Source: Pocillopora verrucosa
Taxonomy: Eukaryota > Cnidaria > Anthozoa > Scleractinia > Pocilloporidae
Length of the DNA: 64,000 nt
Direction: 5' to 3'
NCBI RefSeq assembly: GCF_036669915.1
Contig: NC_089315.1
Span: 5,028,778 to 5,092,777, forward strand
Part shown: in pieces, positions 1 to 11,975 of the stretch
Layout of the letters: each line of letters begins with the position of its first letter
Numbering within the stretch: position 1 is the first letter of the stretch
The notes under the pieces: generated by a model
The model's input: the letters and a program-made list of their open reading frames with translations, nothing else
Database searches by the model: none
What the model was told of the DNA's origin: nothing
Translations under genes and position numbers: made by a program

Positions 1-2566
1 CGCAGATGGAGAAGATGGTTCGGGATTGCTACTGCCGAGATACAGAAAAGGCATTATTTCATCCTCCCCCTGCTCGCCCTGAGCGACTGACACAGAATAT
101 TTCATGCCATTTATTGTGCATGCAGTTCGATTGGTTAAAAAAAAAAAGACAGAAAGGAGAAGGAAAAATATCAGAGAAAATTATATTTTTGGGAGTTTAC
201 CCCTAAATTTTAAAGGCTTAATGCGGTGTGTAAAGCTGGCATATGGCTGTCAAGGATATTGTCTCAATGGGGTGATAGCTTTTACCCGGGGCTAACAGGT
301 TAAAATATTCGCCAAATTTGCCGTTCTAACGTGGTTTTCAAATTTTTTCTTACCGGTGAACTTTTTTACACTACTGGTTAATATTGTGGAATTTTTACGC
401 TTAAAGGGCTAAATTTTATGGCTGTGTTTACGGCGTATCGGTTTAAACACTTTGAGACCCTCGAAGAAAATTCTGCCTACTACGTTTTTAGGAGTTCCGC
501 ACAACCTCGTTTGCATGGGTTGTGCTATACATAAATGTTCTTTTACAATCGCTCGATGGACTCCGCCAGGGAACGGAGGGGAAAATTTAAAATTAAAATA
601 GCAGTTTTGACATCTGTTTGACAAATGCTAAGGTTAAACGATATCCCTGTTCCTGTTTAAAAAACGTTCTGACATATGATTTTGAAAGCAATTAGAATAC
701 TCTTCTAAAAAGAGCACGAAAAGCAATAAACTTTGTATTGTTTTCGAAAATGTATGAATTTAGTTCCTACTTTTCTTACGAATGGAAACATACGAAGTCT
801 GGCGGATTTGGTAAAGAAACAGATTACATGCTCTATTGTTGATGAGTGAAACTCTTCCAGGAATTGCCAAAAGTGTACTTACAGGGAGAATTATGGCAAC
901 GAAGATACCATCTTCTAGCCATGGAATTCATATAGATAACATGAATGAAAATGTACAATTCACTTACTAAAACAAAATAATACAATTCTATGTACAGAGC
1001 CAGGTGTGATACGAAAAAGAACATAAGAATTTTTTTTCATAAAGAAATCGAAGAGGAGGTTCTCAAACGTTCATGCGTCTATTGTGGCTTTCCTTGAACA
1101 TAGAGCTTTTTATTTCACGCAGTGATTCCATCGCCTTTAGGTTAAAGTTAGGGATGGAAGACAAATGATAAAAACGGTTATTGAAAATTGGTAATGAGTG
1201 CGTAATTGAAAAAAAATAAAAAAAAAAAATAACGTTTCAAATGTAGGATAGTGCATCATAATTTTTTGTTATTTTCGCGTATTCAGTTTCTACTTTTAAG
1301 CGTTTCGGGTGCCATTCACAATCTTTATTTTTTTTTCTTTTTTTTTACAGACGATTGTCACAAAGTGGTTATTTTTTTACTGTCTCAGAAAAGATTATTC
1401 CTTCCATGAATTCTATAGGATTATGGTAAGTAGACCGTATTAGTCCAGCAGTTTGAGTGCGAAAAAAAATTGCAGAAATCGAATCAGTGGTTTGAAAAGC
1501 TCCTCCAAACATTTCTGTCGTTTCAAGCGCGCAACCGAAAATTTATCGCAAGGTAATTTTATTAAACTGTTAAGTTCAGTGTGAAATTTCAGGAGAGCGT
1601 CAAATGTGATCAGATATGAAGTCCTTTAGTTTAAGTTTATCGGCACATTATTAAGTTGATCACATGTTTCAGTTATGTGAGCAATGATTAGTTTTTCACA
1701 GCACAGTTTCAAAACGCAGTTAAAAAAACACAAAAAGATGCTAGTTAGTAAAATACATTTCTTCCACCAGATTTAAGAAATAAGAAATTGACCCTCGTCA
1801 GTGGATTTCCAACCAAGTACGACCAGAAATATGACAATGAGACAAAACCAAATTCATTAGTTCCAAAATTAGCACATAAGTTTTTCTTTGTGAACTTCTC
1901 AAAAAACCCCTCTTAGCCGACTTCAACAACCTCAGAAAAGAGGCACGAGAAACTCAAAAGTAGAAGAAGAAGGGTCCATTGCCCTCTTTCTCCTTGAGTA
2001 TTTTTATGAGAGGGAAAGATATGGTGCAGGTTAGTAGATAGCAGGGAAATAAATTGCGTGACGGTTTGGAAAAAACTTCCATGACGGCCCGTGACACAAT
2101 TTCAGATCAATTGACCTCATCAAACCATTTCATGTGGTGAAAGCCATATGGCTACCATAGTTCTATAAAAATGTTATTCATATGGTGTGCAAATTTCTCA
2201 CAACCAAGTATACTACTTCATGATACTCATCCAGTTATCCACAGGAGTCTCCAGTCGTTAATTGACACAACGATGTTATGTAGTATAATGTTTGGCATGG
2301 TCGATATTTGATGAATAGAGAACTTTTTCCGTGTTGTAACATATCTTCATTGGACATCTAATCTCTTACACTTATCGGACCCAATCAGAGCGTGGCAGAG
2401 TTTCAGTTATTCATGACCAGGTATGATATCGGATTTTGTGTTGCTTAGACCGCCACACCAGGATTTGGCATTTGCAGTGTTTATGTAAGGGTTCATTTTT
2501 AGTTTTTACCCCTGCACATTTATCTCGCCGTTTTGTAACAACCGCGCCCATTTTTTTTTCTTACAG
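1..2566. other. No gene recognised; upstream flank of the lipoxygenase-like gene
   Basis: No recognisable coding region is visible. A 75-base open segment at 1351-1425 sits between a good acceptor (poly-T then ACAG) and a GTAAGT donor, and reads through in the plus frame without a stop. It could be a non-coding or early exon of the downstream gene, but nothing in its translation identifies it. Bases 270-420 resemble 63790-63925 at the other end of the window in a pattern of shared short blocks, suggesting a diverged dispersed repeat. Confidence 0.4.
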
Positions 2567-3589
2567 TATAGTTTCGAGACTAATCGGAGCATTGTGATGT
2601 TCATAATGCTGTTGCAAATAAGACCATTCCTCCTGCTGGCCGGAGTGGGCATCAGAACAAAGGTAAGCGGCCCGCAACATCAACACATTTCAATATCATA
2701 TCTTGAAATTGCAGTCCAAAAGTAAGGATCTTCCACGTCCGAAAAAAGAGGTTTGATGAGACAAACAAGGGCGAAATATCTGTTCTTAGACGTATCCAAC
2801 AACAAATACAATCCAGGGGCCTTTCGGATGAAGAAGAAGGACAGGCAAGTGGACTTAGTGAAAAAGGTCAGAAATAGTGAAATGATGCATTCAACAGTTA
2901 TATTTACCTAATCAGGGAAGGCCCCCCCCAAAACCGCGTTTGTGAAATGGAATACTCTGCTCTAGAGTTCCTTGAATCTTGACCCTCTGATATACCACTT
3001 CTGGCTTGTGGAGACCAGAAGAGAACAGATCTTTAAGGATACTTCCCCCGGATAAAAACTTTGTTTAGACATTAAAATTTGTCTATAAATTCTTTCCTGT
3101 TGGAAAACACTGTATTGGCAGTGGGCACACACCGCTGGTATGCATTGCAATGATGTACATCTCTTGGCTTAGTGATTCCCAGAAAAATGTTTTGGTATGC
3201 AGAATCAATATTACTTTAAAATACGAATAAAATATTGTGTGTTTAGTCAAATATCCGGATTTACTGATTACAAATACATGCATGCGCCTTCAATCTTTGC
3301 GATCAGCGTGCCTGAGTGCAGCTGTTTTCTTCACAGTACATTTAAATATCTATGAAAGTGACCCCTGGCTCCATAAAAATGGATAAAGTGAACTTAACCT
3401 ACCACAAATCTGGAGATGTTGGTGTGAAGGACTTCCAAAAATCCTCTTTGAATTTTCCGCGTCAAAAGAAATAATTCCAAGCTCTATCTTTTTTATCGTT
3501 GGTCTGTTGCTTCAACCAGCGTCGAAGAAAATCACGGACGAAAGAAGACAAGCAAGGACAAGCTGCTGGAGGTAAACGTTTCGAACATT

Positions 3590-3787
3590 GAATCAGTATG
3601 CATATTCTCCATACAATCATGTTACACGTTCCCTATGTTACTCAAAAGGAGAACTTGTCTATCTAACAGATTTTCTTCAGCTGGTGGATCAATTTTTGCT
3701 TTATTCTCAAGACCCCAGTGTTTGTTTCAGGACTGATACTGATAGGGAGAAATTAGACGCCAGTCACTATCAGCGGATAATGAGTTA
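3590..3787 (+). repeat. R1 dispersed element between lipoxygenase exons
   Basis: CAGTATGCATATTCTCCATA, GGAGAACTTGTCTATCTAAC, then GAGAAATTAGACGCCAGTCA, matching the order in the other R1 copies. It lies between the candidate exons 3520-3571 and 3872-4091, so the 66-codon open frame there is repeat-derived and not called. Confidence 0.75.
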
Positions 3788-4243
3788 AAAAAGCGGTACT
3801 AAATCCTTCGACTCACAGAAGGATCCATCCTAAAAATCATTTTGCATTACCTGGCAGAAAGGTTATTTCAGCCAAGGGTGTGATAGCTCGCATAGAAATC
3901 CAGTTCTCTGAAGCCAAGAGTTTCAACAATTTGTTCCACAAGCGGCTGTCGGATGGTGTGAAATTGGCGGCCGTTGTCCGAAAACTGGGCCGTGAGGCGG
4001 AGAAAAGCGTCCAAACACGAGGTCCTGCTCGCGCGATAAAAAAGTGGGCCTTAAAAGGGGCTGACCCTTATAGCCAGTGGCAGGATCGATGGTAACTCGT
4101 ATTCAATTGAAAAACATATTTGTTGTGGAAAATGCGTAGGAGCTTAATAAATTCCTGATCAGATCTTGGGATTTGCTTGATTTCTTCATAAAAATCATTC
4201 ACACTTTTTGTTGTGCGAGTACATTGTAAATTGTACATAAATT

Positions 4244-4330
4244 GACGTTTCGAGCGTTAGCCCTTCGTCAGAGCAAGTGACGAGGGGCTAACGTTCGAAA
4301 CATCAGGCTTTAAACTCTTTGCGGTGGCCA
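4244..4330. repeat. Dispersed hairpin element (TAGCCCTTCGTCAGAGC type)
   Basis: GTTTCGAGCGTTAGCCCTTC and GAGGGGCTAACGTTCGAAAC form a near-perfect stem of about 22 bases around a short loop, followed by GGTGGCCAATTTACG and TCAACTCAGTTG. The same unit recurs at 15977-16080 and partly at 21551-21640. Confidence 0.8.
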
Positions 4331-6501
4331 ATTTACGTTTTCAACTCAGTTGCTAACACTAAATTGCTTGCTTGTCACACAGTTGGTATGGATTGGTATA
4401 TCCTTGTGATAATTAAATTGTGATATATAATAGCGATCAATAATGAAAATCAAATTAAAGTTTAGTTATCACGCCATCTTTCTCTCGCGTCTTCTTCTTA
4501 GGGGGGTTAAATTGCCCCATGGTCTTCGTCAGAAATCTACCGACGAATGCCGAGATATTCGCGAAAAAGACTTGGAAGTCCAGAGGGAATTTATCAACTG
4601 GCAGTACGCGAACCTTTGCCTATGCCATTAGTTAATATGAGCGCGTTAACACTCATCCAATTGCTTTCACAAGACGAGTTTGCAAAGGAACAGTTTAATG
4701 GTTACGTTGGTATGCTGAGGAAAAACAAAGGCTTCACCGCACAGTGGGAAAAAGCAACATCCTGGAGAGATTACAGAGTTCCAGGATTATGCAAATATTT
4801 TTAACGATTTTAGAAGTACATTGGGAGATGATGTAAGTAATAAATGGTTTTAAAAGGAAGCCGTTTACTTGGGATAATAAAATGGTATCGAGATCTCGGC
4901 CGACAGCTCGCCGGTAGTTGGCAGAGAATTGGTCGACAGCATAACCGTCCAATCGACCATCCACCGACGGTCGGTCAGCCATTGGCCGACTGTAGAACAA
5001 CAATCAGCCGATAGACGATTGACTATTGGCTGATTTATTAAGTGACATATTAACAAAGGCTGCCTGTGGTACACAAAATCCTTAAATTCTGGAGAGATTT
5101 TATTCCAAGTTAATTGAAAACCACAATCAATCATTGTTCGTTGAGAACTAGATTTCATTATATACGTAACCAGCTTGAAGCATTCAAAACGTAAGAAATG
5201 GAGTTAAGAATGGTCTACATTTTGTAATTGATGATGTATTTGTCGCGAGCATTACTTGCTAAAAAGAAGTTCTCCAATCATTCCTTTCAAATCTTGGGAA
5301 TCTTCATTTCCTCATTACTCAAAGCCTAAATGAATTTACAATGTCATTTAGAGGAAATCAACGACTAAATATTCAAATGCCTAAAAAGTTCGCCCAAGTG
5401 GGATATAACCTTCATCGTTATTTTGATTGCACCATTTTTTTAACTACAGGGAAGTACTGGGTTCTATCGGTACGTCACGAATGTCGAGCCATTTCAGAAT
5501 ATCTGGAGGACTGGAGAGAGGATGATATTGTTCACTGAGCAGAGGCTAAGTGGCTGTAATCCCATGTGCTTCGCAGGGTGACAGACGATTCATGTAAGTT
5601 TAATTTGTGCCCCTAAAAGTGAAGAGGAGTGTTAAGTTTAGGCTAGCCTGCTTTGCTGACTGTTTCGTGGATGTTTAAAGCATCGGAACAACGAAATGAC
5701 GCTTTGAGTGGCCTAAAAATCCGTTAGCCAGTTTTCTGTCTTTTTTTTAACTGAAAGTTACTCATTTCTTTGAAGAGTACTCAGAATCGTTATTTCTGGA
5801 ATTTCTTGATTTCACCAAGTCGCCGTCACAAAGTTTTTTTTTCAGAAAATATTTTCCGCTCCAAGGATTTTACGATAGGGTTTTCTTTCGGCACTCTGAT
5901 TTCTTTATATTAACACTAGTAGTTTGGTAAGCGTCATTTACCTCCATCCACAGCTCTTAGCCCCTATCCTCTGCTTATTGGTTATAACAATGTTCAGTAG
6001 GAGCTGGGTTCTATTGTATTTTTAGCTGAAGTAGGTCTCAGAATGGTCAGAGTTGGTCAAGACACGTAGTCCCAGCTACGACTGGGGAAAAGGCGATACA
6101 GGCTGCGATGGAAACAGATGAATCGTTAGCACAGGTTTGTCTGCTACATTTCGAGCTTGTTTCTTGTAATCAAGGTCAATGTGGATCAAACGAAAGGGCA
6201 CTGCGCTGCTTAAAACAGTACAAATAAACATTTTTTTGGTTGGGGACATCACTTTCCTCTCTCTGAGAGAGAATTTATTAAGTCTTCAAGTGCATGGGTT
6301 TGAATTCTGAGCTAATTAAACTGCATTTAATAATTAAAAGTTCAAGTTCAGAGGTAAATTAATGAGAAATTTAACTCTGATGAGAGACTTCATATGTGAT
6401 GCTCCATTTTCTTTGACTTGATAAAAGGTAGACAATTAAAAGGTGGTGTATTTGGCGTAAATAACTCATTCATCCTTATGATTTAACTCAATTACTCTCA
6501 G

Positions 6502-9500
6502 GCTATAAAGAATGGCGATGTTTATGTTCTGCGATATGAAATGTTTGATGACATGGCTACCTTCCCTGATTATTCTGAGAAGCGACCGGGTCGCACAATG
6601 TGGCCGTCGAAATCACCAATAGCTTTGTTTGCCCTGAACAAGGAAAAACGACTACGAGCAGCAGCAATTCAGACCGATTACAAGCCAGGTTGGGCATATT
6701 GTTAAGAACCCTCTGAATCAAGATCTCATTATAAATCTTCCCTCTAGTTGCCGAAATATTCTTAAAAAGCAGTGAATAAAAAAAGGGACTGATTCACGGC
6801 ACAGTAAAAGTTTCACCCAGTTCAGTCGATAAATAATGACGCACAACACTTCTAAGGAAGGGGTGGGAGGGGAACTTCAATGTTATAAAGATCGAAACGC
6901 TCCATCAACACCCGTTTCTACTCTTAATTCGCGCACATAGGAACTTGATGGTCACATTTGCACGAGGGCATTGAAATATTGATGTTGTCTATCGGAGTAT
7001 GGAATACCAGAATGAAGACCCCTTTACAGGATATAAGTTGGCACTAAGGGTAGAGTTTGTATTCAAGCTTATAGGCCCTCCAAGCCGGAGCTTATCCCGG
7101 TTTTCAAGCGGCGTGAAGTGACTAAGAGAATTATTACTTCTCCCTGGATGAGGGTCCGATGCTAGTTTGTTGCAAGGATGAGTAGAATCTGCCAAGTATT
7201 TAATGGCTTGAATACGGAAGTAACAGCTAATCGTCTGAATGTGGATAGCCCTGGAAAGAATTGTTGTCGATGTCTCTGCTAGGATCCTCTATACGATTAC
7301 CTTCTGCCTACTGATAAAACTTTTTAAAGGGTCAAAGCAATTTACATACTTATTTATTCTTCTATTCTGATTTTTTGTCACCAGATTCGCCCGTTTTCGC
7401 CCCTAGTGATGGTGGGTCCTGGATGTTGGCCAGACAGGTTGTCCAGGCAACAGATTACACGCACAGCCAGATGATAGAACATCTTCTAAAGGTCAGGAGT
7501 CGTCGTTTCCGTCGTTATTGTCGTAATAAATATTTTGGTAACATTACTATTATTATTATTATTATGTTATCATCATCATCATTGTTATGTTTATTGTATA
7601 TACCATCATTACAACAAGCAGCTGGTCCTGCGAGAATTATTTCGCTCTTAGAGCTTTCAAAACAATTTCAAACTTCTTCATGATTGAATTTTAATGGCCC
7701 TTAGGTCCATCTTTTGGCAGAACCCTTTTGCGTGGTCATGCACCGTCACCTTTCCTCTCAGCACCCGCTGAATGAGCTCCTCAAGTACCACTGTAGGGGC
7801 CTTTTAGCCACAAACACCTTGGGCTCACCATCGCTGGTCAACGAAGGTGGTTACATGGACATTCTGACCGCCATAGGCCACAAAGGAACCATACTACTCT
7901 TGGAGCGAGGCTACAAGACGTTGGGTTGGAAAGACACAGATTTTCATCAGGACATAAAGGTAGCAAATAAGATTATCTTTGCCTTTTCGGAAAAAGAAAG
8001 AAAAAAAATCGAATTAATTCCCTGTCCATACGAGGGGTGCGTCGTCTTGGCTTGAACTATCGGGAAATAAACTTTAAAAAGACCTTTACAGGTATTTCTT
8101 TAGGTGTTAAATTTCTGTTTGGTATATACTCGTCTTGAGAGTACAAAAGACACACCGTAATAGCTTAGATGAATTCAAAGCACGTAGGGTACTTGAAACT
8201 CAAGCCAAGATATAACTAACCTTACTCTAAATATCTCGAGCTCTCTTGGAGCGATTGAATGAATGAATACATTAAAAACAGTTTTATCTTATCCACAACC
8301 CCTCTAATTTCAAATTCTTACCTTACTCCGTGAAGCGATAGCAATCTTCAGGCAATGAAAAAAAAAGCATTTCTCTCTTCAGAAACGGGGCCTTGATGAC
8401 AAAATCAAATTTCCTTACTTTCCGTATCGCGATGACAACAGATTGTTACTGATGGCAATATCAAGAATGGTGGAGGATTACATTTGGGTGTAAGTTAAAA
8501 CATGAAAGCGAATTTTAATTTGCACTTATCCGTTCTTATTCCCATTCTCCTCTATGAACAAGAAACCGTATTTCATAACTGTTTTTACCAATCTCTTGCA
8601 TCTACTCAATTTGATGTAGATTCATCATCAGAATGTCAACTTCGCCAAAATAAATACCTATTTTAACCTTTGAGAACTATGTCAAGAAATTCTAAGCTAT
8701 TATTTTGGTCCATGAATACCGTGCTCAACTGGAGGGAAATCTTTTGTCAAGGTAAACAAAATATGACGAAAGAAGAACAAATAAAAACTGAACTGTATGA
8801 ATGTTAGGTATGGCAACAAGAAACAAAGATAACAAATTGAAAGTTTCTTACCTCAAAGGAAAGGACATTAATCCTATTTCGATTTTAAACACAATGAAGA
8901 TAGTGAAAAAGAAGATTGACTTCTCTCCGTACAGAAGCTCAGTGACAGATAGAGCCATCCTTTCTCAGAAACAAAGCCGACACACGGGCAACAGCATAAT
9001 GTACCCGTAACAGCCAAGATTCAGTGACATAAAAATAAAAAAATCAAAATAATGAAAAAATATCCGATGGCATGATCATTTTCTTTCAGTTTTTACAAAC
9101 GAGACAGGGATGTCCAGGAGGACGAAGAGTTACAAGCCTATGTAAATGAGTTATCTATTGAGGGGACTGGACCGAATGGTGGATCTGGCCAGGTAATGAA
9201 AAGACATGGAGTGGACCACAACCGGAAGCTTTTAGTTTGCATTCACTACGAGAGCCTGGTATTAATTATCCAGCCTCTAAATTTGCTACCAATAAATGTA
9301 GATAAAATACTGGAGCCCGTATACTACAAGGTAATCGGTAGCAAAAGTAATTGTTAAGGGTGAAAATAGGTCAAGAGCCCCCCTAACCACTATCATGGGC
9401 TAAGGGCGTAGCTAAGGGGAGGATGTGGGGTCCTGGGGTTTCCCGTGGACCCCCCTCCCTTTGCAGGTCTTTTTTGTCACATTAAGTAAAACACGGCGTG

Positions 9501-11028
9501 GTGGTCGACCTCGCAATCTGATGAGTACCCTCTGTTTGACACAGTGTGATCCCCCCTCTGAAAATCCTGGTTACGCCCTTATAGGCGATACCAACATTGA
9601 ATTATTACAACCTTGGTTGAAACGCCAATCATTCTTCTTATAACAGCTGAAACCTGCTAAACCTAAAATAAGCTTAAAACTGCTTAAGGTGATCATTTTT
9701 TCCTAAAGATATGTATGCAAGACTTTCCAAATAAATTCTTGGCGTTGGTCTCCGTTTCGAGAGGGACTCGTTTATCAATCTTTGTTTTTCTCATCTTGTA
9801 CGATAGGTTAAAGACTTTCCGGCCGTGTTAGAGACTAAGAGCGAACTTATAGACGTGATAACGAGGTTGCTGTGGTTGTTAAGCGTGAAGCATTCTACGG
9901 TAAATTATCCCGTGAGTGACTACGGAGCCTTTACACCTGTCTTGCCAACCAAGCTTTATAATGACACCAGTGTACCGCCAGGAGTGTTCTCCGAGTTGAA
10001 TTTACCAAATCGCAACATATCCCTTGTAAGTATTTCTAGCCAATCAGTCATTCGATTGATCGATCCATTTCTCTTATTACAAATTAATGGTGTTACAGAC
10101 GGTGTGTATTGGGCATTTGTTTCATCAGTAATTCAGTTATAAGCAGGACTATTAATCTTGGAGAAATTTGTCAGAGAGTCTTTCAGACTGTCAATACGTC
10201 TAGTGGTCAGGAAGTTAGAGAGCCGATCTGAATGATAGTCACAGGTTAGTCACTCAATCGTTTGGTCGATTGAATGGCAAAAAAAAACTTTCTTTACAAT
10301 GATAAGAAATACGAAAAGTGGTGTCAGTTAGTCAGACAGGCTGTTTGATCGTCAGGAAGTCAGGCGGCCCAACTGACAGATAGTCACACGTCATGATCAG
10401 TCAGTCAATCGGTTGATCGATTGAACGGCAAATTAAAAAATTTTTCCTCAAATACGAAATAAGAAAAGAGAAGAAATAGGGCAGGTATCTCACGAATTTT
10501 CAACTCCTCTCCTTAAAATGGAGGCCTTTCTCAAGATCTTGACTGTTACTCCCTTTACTTCCGCATAGATAGAAATGTAGACTACTAATCAGATGGGAGG
10601 ATATTCTCATCTTTTTCTTTTGTTAGTTAGTTAGAAATTTTATCTTAAGAGCGATTCTAGTTTTCTAAAGAGCTTTATCTCAAGTAAAGATGGCCATGTA
10701 CGCGAGTTATTCAATTCTCTCCATTTAAACCATTTAATTTCCTTCAAGCCTTTCACCCTGCACATGTGCTAACAACCTCTTTTGTTCCCTATAGGCCCAG
10801 ATCGAGGTAGCTATGAACGTGGGAACATATCATTATGACACGTTATTTGATTACTACGGGCAGCTCAAGAATCCAGCAGCAAAGCAAGTGGTTAGGTTTT
10901 ATTTCTATTACCTTAAGTATGCCGTTAGTCCCAGGCTTAAGTTCAGGAACTATCGGAGACTTAAGGCTGGCCATCTCACTTATCCATATCTACAACATCC
11001 TTGGATTCCAAACGGAGTCCAGACATGA
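6502..11028 (+). CDS. Lipoxygenase-like catalytic domain, seven intact C-terminal exons, altered iron site
   Basis: Exons are 6502-6688, 7385-7491, 7705-7959, 8383-8489, 9090-9192, 9807-10025 and 10795-11028. They total 1212 bases, are in phase throughout, and end at TGA 11026-11028. Family landmarks are AIKNGDVYVLRYEMFDD, the IALFAL strand followed by AAAIQTDY, WMLARQVVQATDY before the iron helix, LAEPF, HPLNELLKYH, FPYFPYRDD, EDEELQAYVNEL and the C-terminal PYLQHPWIPN. Animal lipoxygenases use non-haem iron held by three His, an Asn-type ligand and the C-terminal Ile to oxygenate polyunsaturated fatty acids. Here the second helix His (codon 7480-7482), the later His (9891-9893) and Asn (9903-9905) are kept. 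The first helix His is Ser (codon 7465-7467), with a His one residue earlier, and the terminal residue is Thr (11023-11025) instead of Ile. Loss or change of normal dioxygenase activity is therefore inferred. The start lies upstream in the damaged half. Confidence 0.85.
10150..10470. repeat. Imperfect tandem duplication in the last lipoxygenase intron
   Basis: Two adjacent units of about 146-149 bases repeat the same order of motifs: GTCAGGAAGT (10206 and 10351), a GATAGTCACA block (10233-10242 and 10379-10388), and a TCAATCG..TTGATCG-like block with GATTGAA.GGCAAA (from about 10255 and 10403). A related CAGTCATTCGATTGATCG stretch just after exon end 10025 may be a third partial unit. The repeat is entirely intronic. 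Confidence 0.75.
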
Positions 11029-11942
11029 ATAATAGACAGTTAGAATAAGTTACATTTAAAAGTTAAATGCGGGTATATTTTAGGAATGACAAATGTATTC
11101 TTCGTCGATGTGGTGAAGCTCAACTTTTTGATCTGTTACAGACTCGGTCACCTCAAAAATTTGACTGTTGTTACAGGTCATTTCAAAAAGCTAATTGTTT
11201 TAACCTCTATCTTCTTGTGTACGCTGTGTAATGGCGGATAGCTAATGAGAAAATGGATTGAAAATATGATGACATGCCACCTTAATAGAGATATGGAGTC
11301 ACAAACCAGCTCAACTTTAGTGTCTGCGTCCGCTCAGCAGACGTGTCTGCTGACTACGGCTGTGTCTTACAGTAAATATGGGAAGTAAAAATTTAAAGTA
11401 TGTTTGTCGTTCTCAAGTTCGCTTAGTACGGGTAATCCAATTATCATTATGTCCTTTTTCATATTTAGGCAATAACGAATGTAACGTATTCAATTGTTAC
11501 TGAACAGATATCTTATTATCTCTGTTGATTCAAGTGTTCGTGATCTCTAGCTTGGCTGGCTTGTTACAGGCAAGGAAAGTTACACCACTAAAATTGTAAA
11601 ATGATTTTAACACTTTATTGTAATGAATGATTGTTATGGAATAAACTTGGAATGTCCATGGGAATCAACTGTGCTTTACTTTCTTAATCACTAATTGATA
11701 TTATTCAAACGATAAATGGATTGATTTTGGCCTAATGTGCTAGCAAGAAACGGCTTAGAAATTTGGCCAATTTGGCCAAACAGTTGTATCTGATTTTGAA
11801 ACCAGCTTACTCAAGAATTTTAAATCATTGGTCACCGAGATAGTAGATGGTGATAACCACTTTTCCAGATAAATACCTTCCAGCGAGTCATAAATGATCT
11901 GGTAAACTACGCTTTCCCACAACGGATCTCTCCTAGTCCCTT

Positions 11943-11975
<33 letters not shown>

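Larger units (their letters stand above)
2567..6134 (+). pseudogene. N-terminal half of a lipoxygenase-like gene, with several frame breaks
   Basis: Seven candidate exons fit by splice site and phase: 2567-2662 (hydrophobic start, ATG at 2597), 2715-2866, 3520-3571, 3872-4091, 4502-4832, 5450-5593 and 6026-6134. Lipoxygenase signatures are a stretch like QREFINWQY, then a DEF/EQF block, then FTEQRLSGCNPM followed by RRVTDDS, in the order seen in animal lipoxygenases before the catalytic core. The phases at the exon joins agree, but staying in the homologous frame needs single-base corrections near 2745 (an A run), 4610, 4775, 5570 and 6065. In exon 4502-4832 the first and second breaks compensate each other. 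A 67-bp GT-AG intron at 4709-4775 is an alternative explanation for the second one. No PLAT/C2-like N-terminal domain was recognised. Either this half is decaying, or some of my exon choices are wrong. The housekeeping genes in the same window show no such breaks, which argues against general sequencing error. Confidence 0.6.

Noticed and set aside
4734-5158. Overlapping minus-strand frames of 89 and 97 codons
   Set aside because: They lie in a GC-rich repetitive patch within the lipoxygenase gene and show no protein family features.
7514-7700. The open frame continuing past donor 7491 into a TTATTATTATT tract
   Set aside because: It is intron read-through; the homologous lipoxygenase sequence resumes at 7705 after a normal acceptor.
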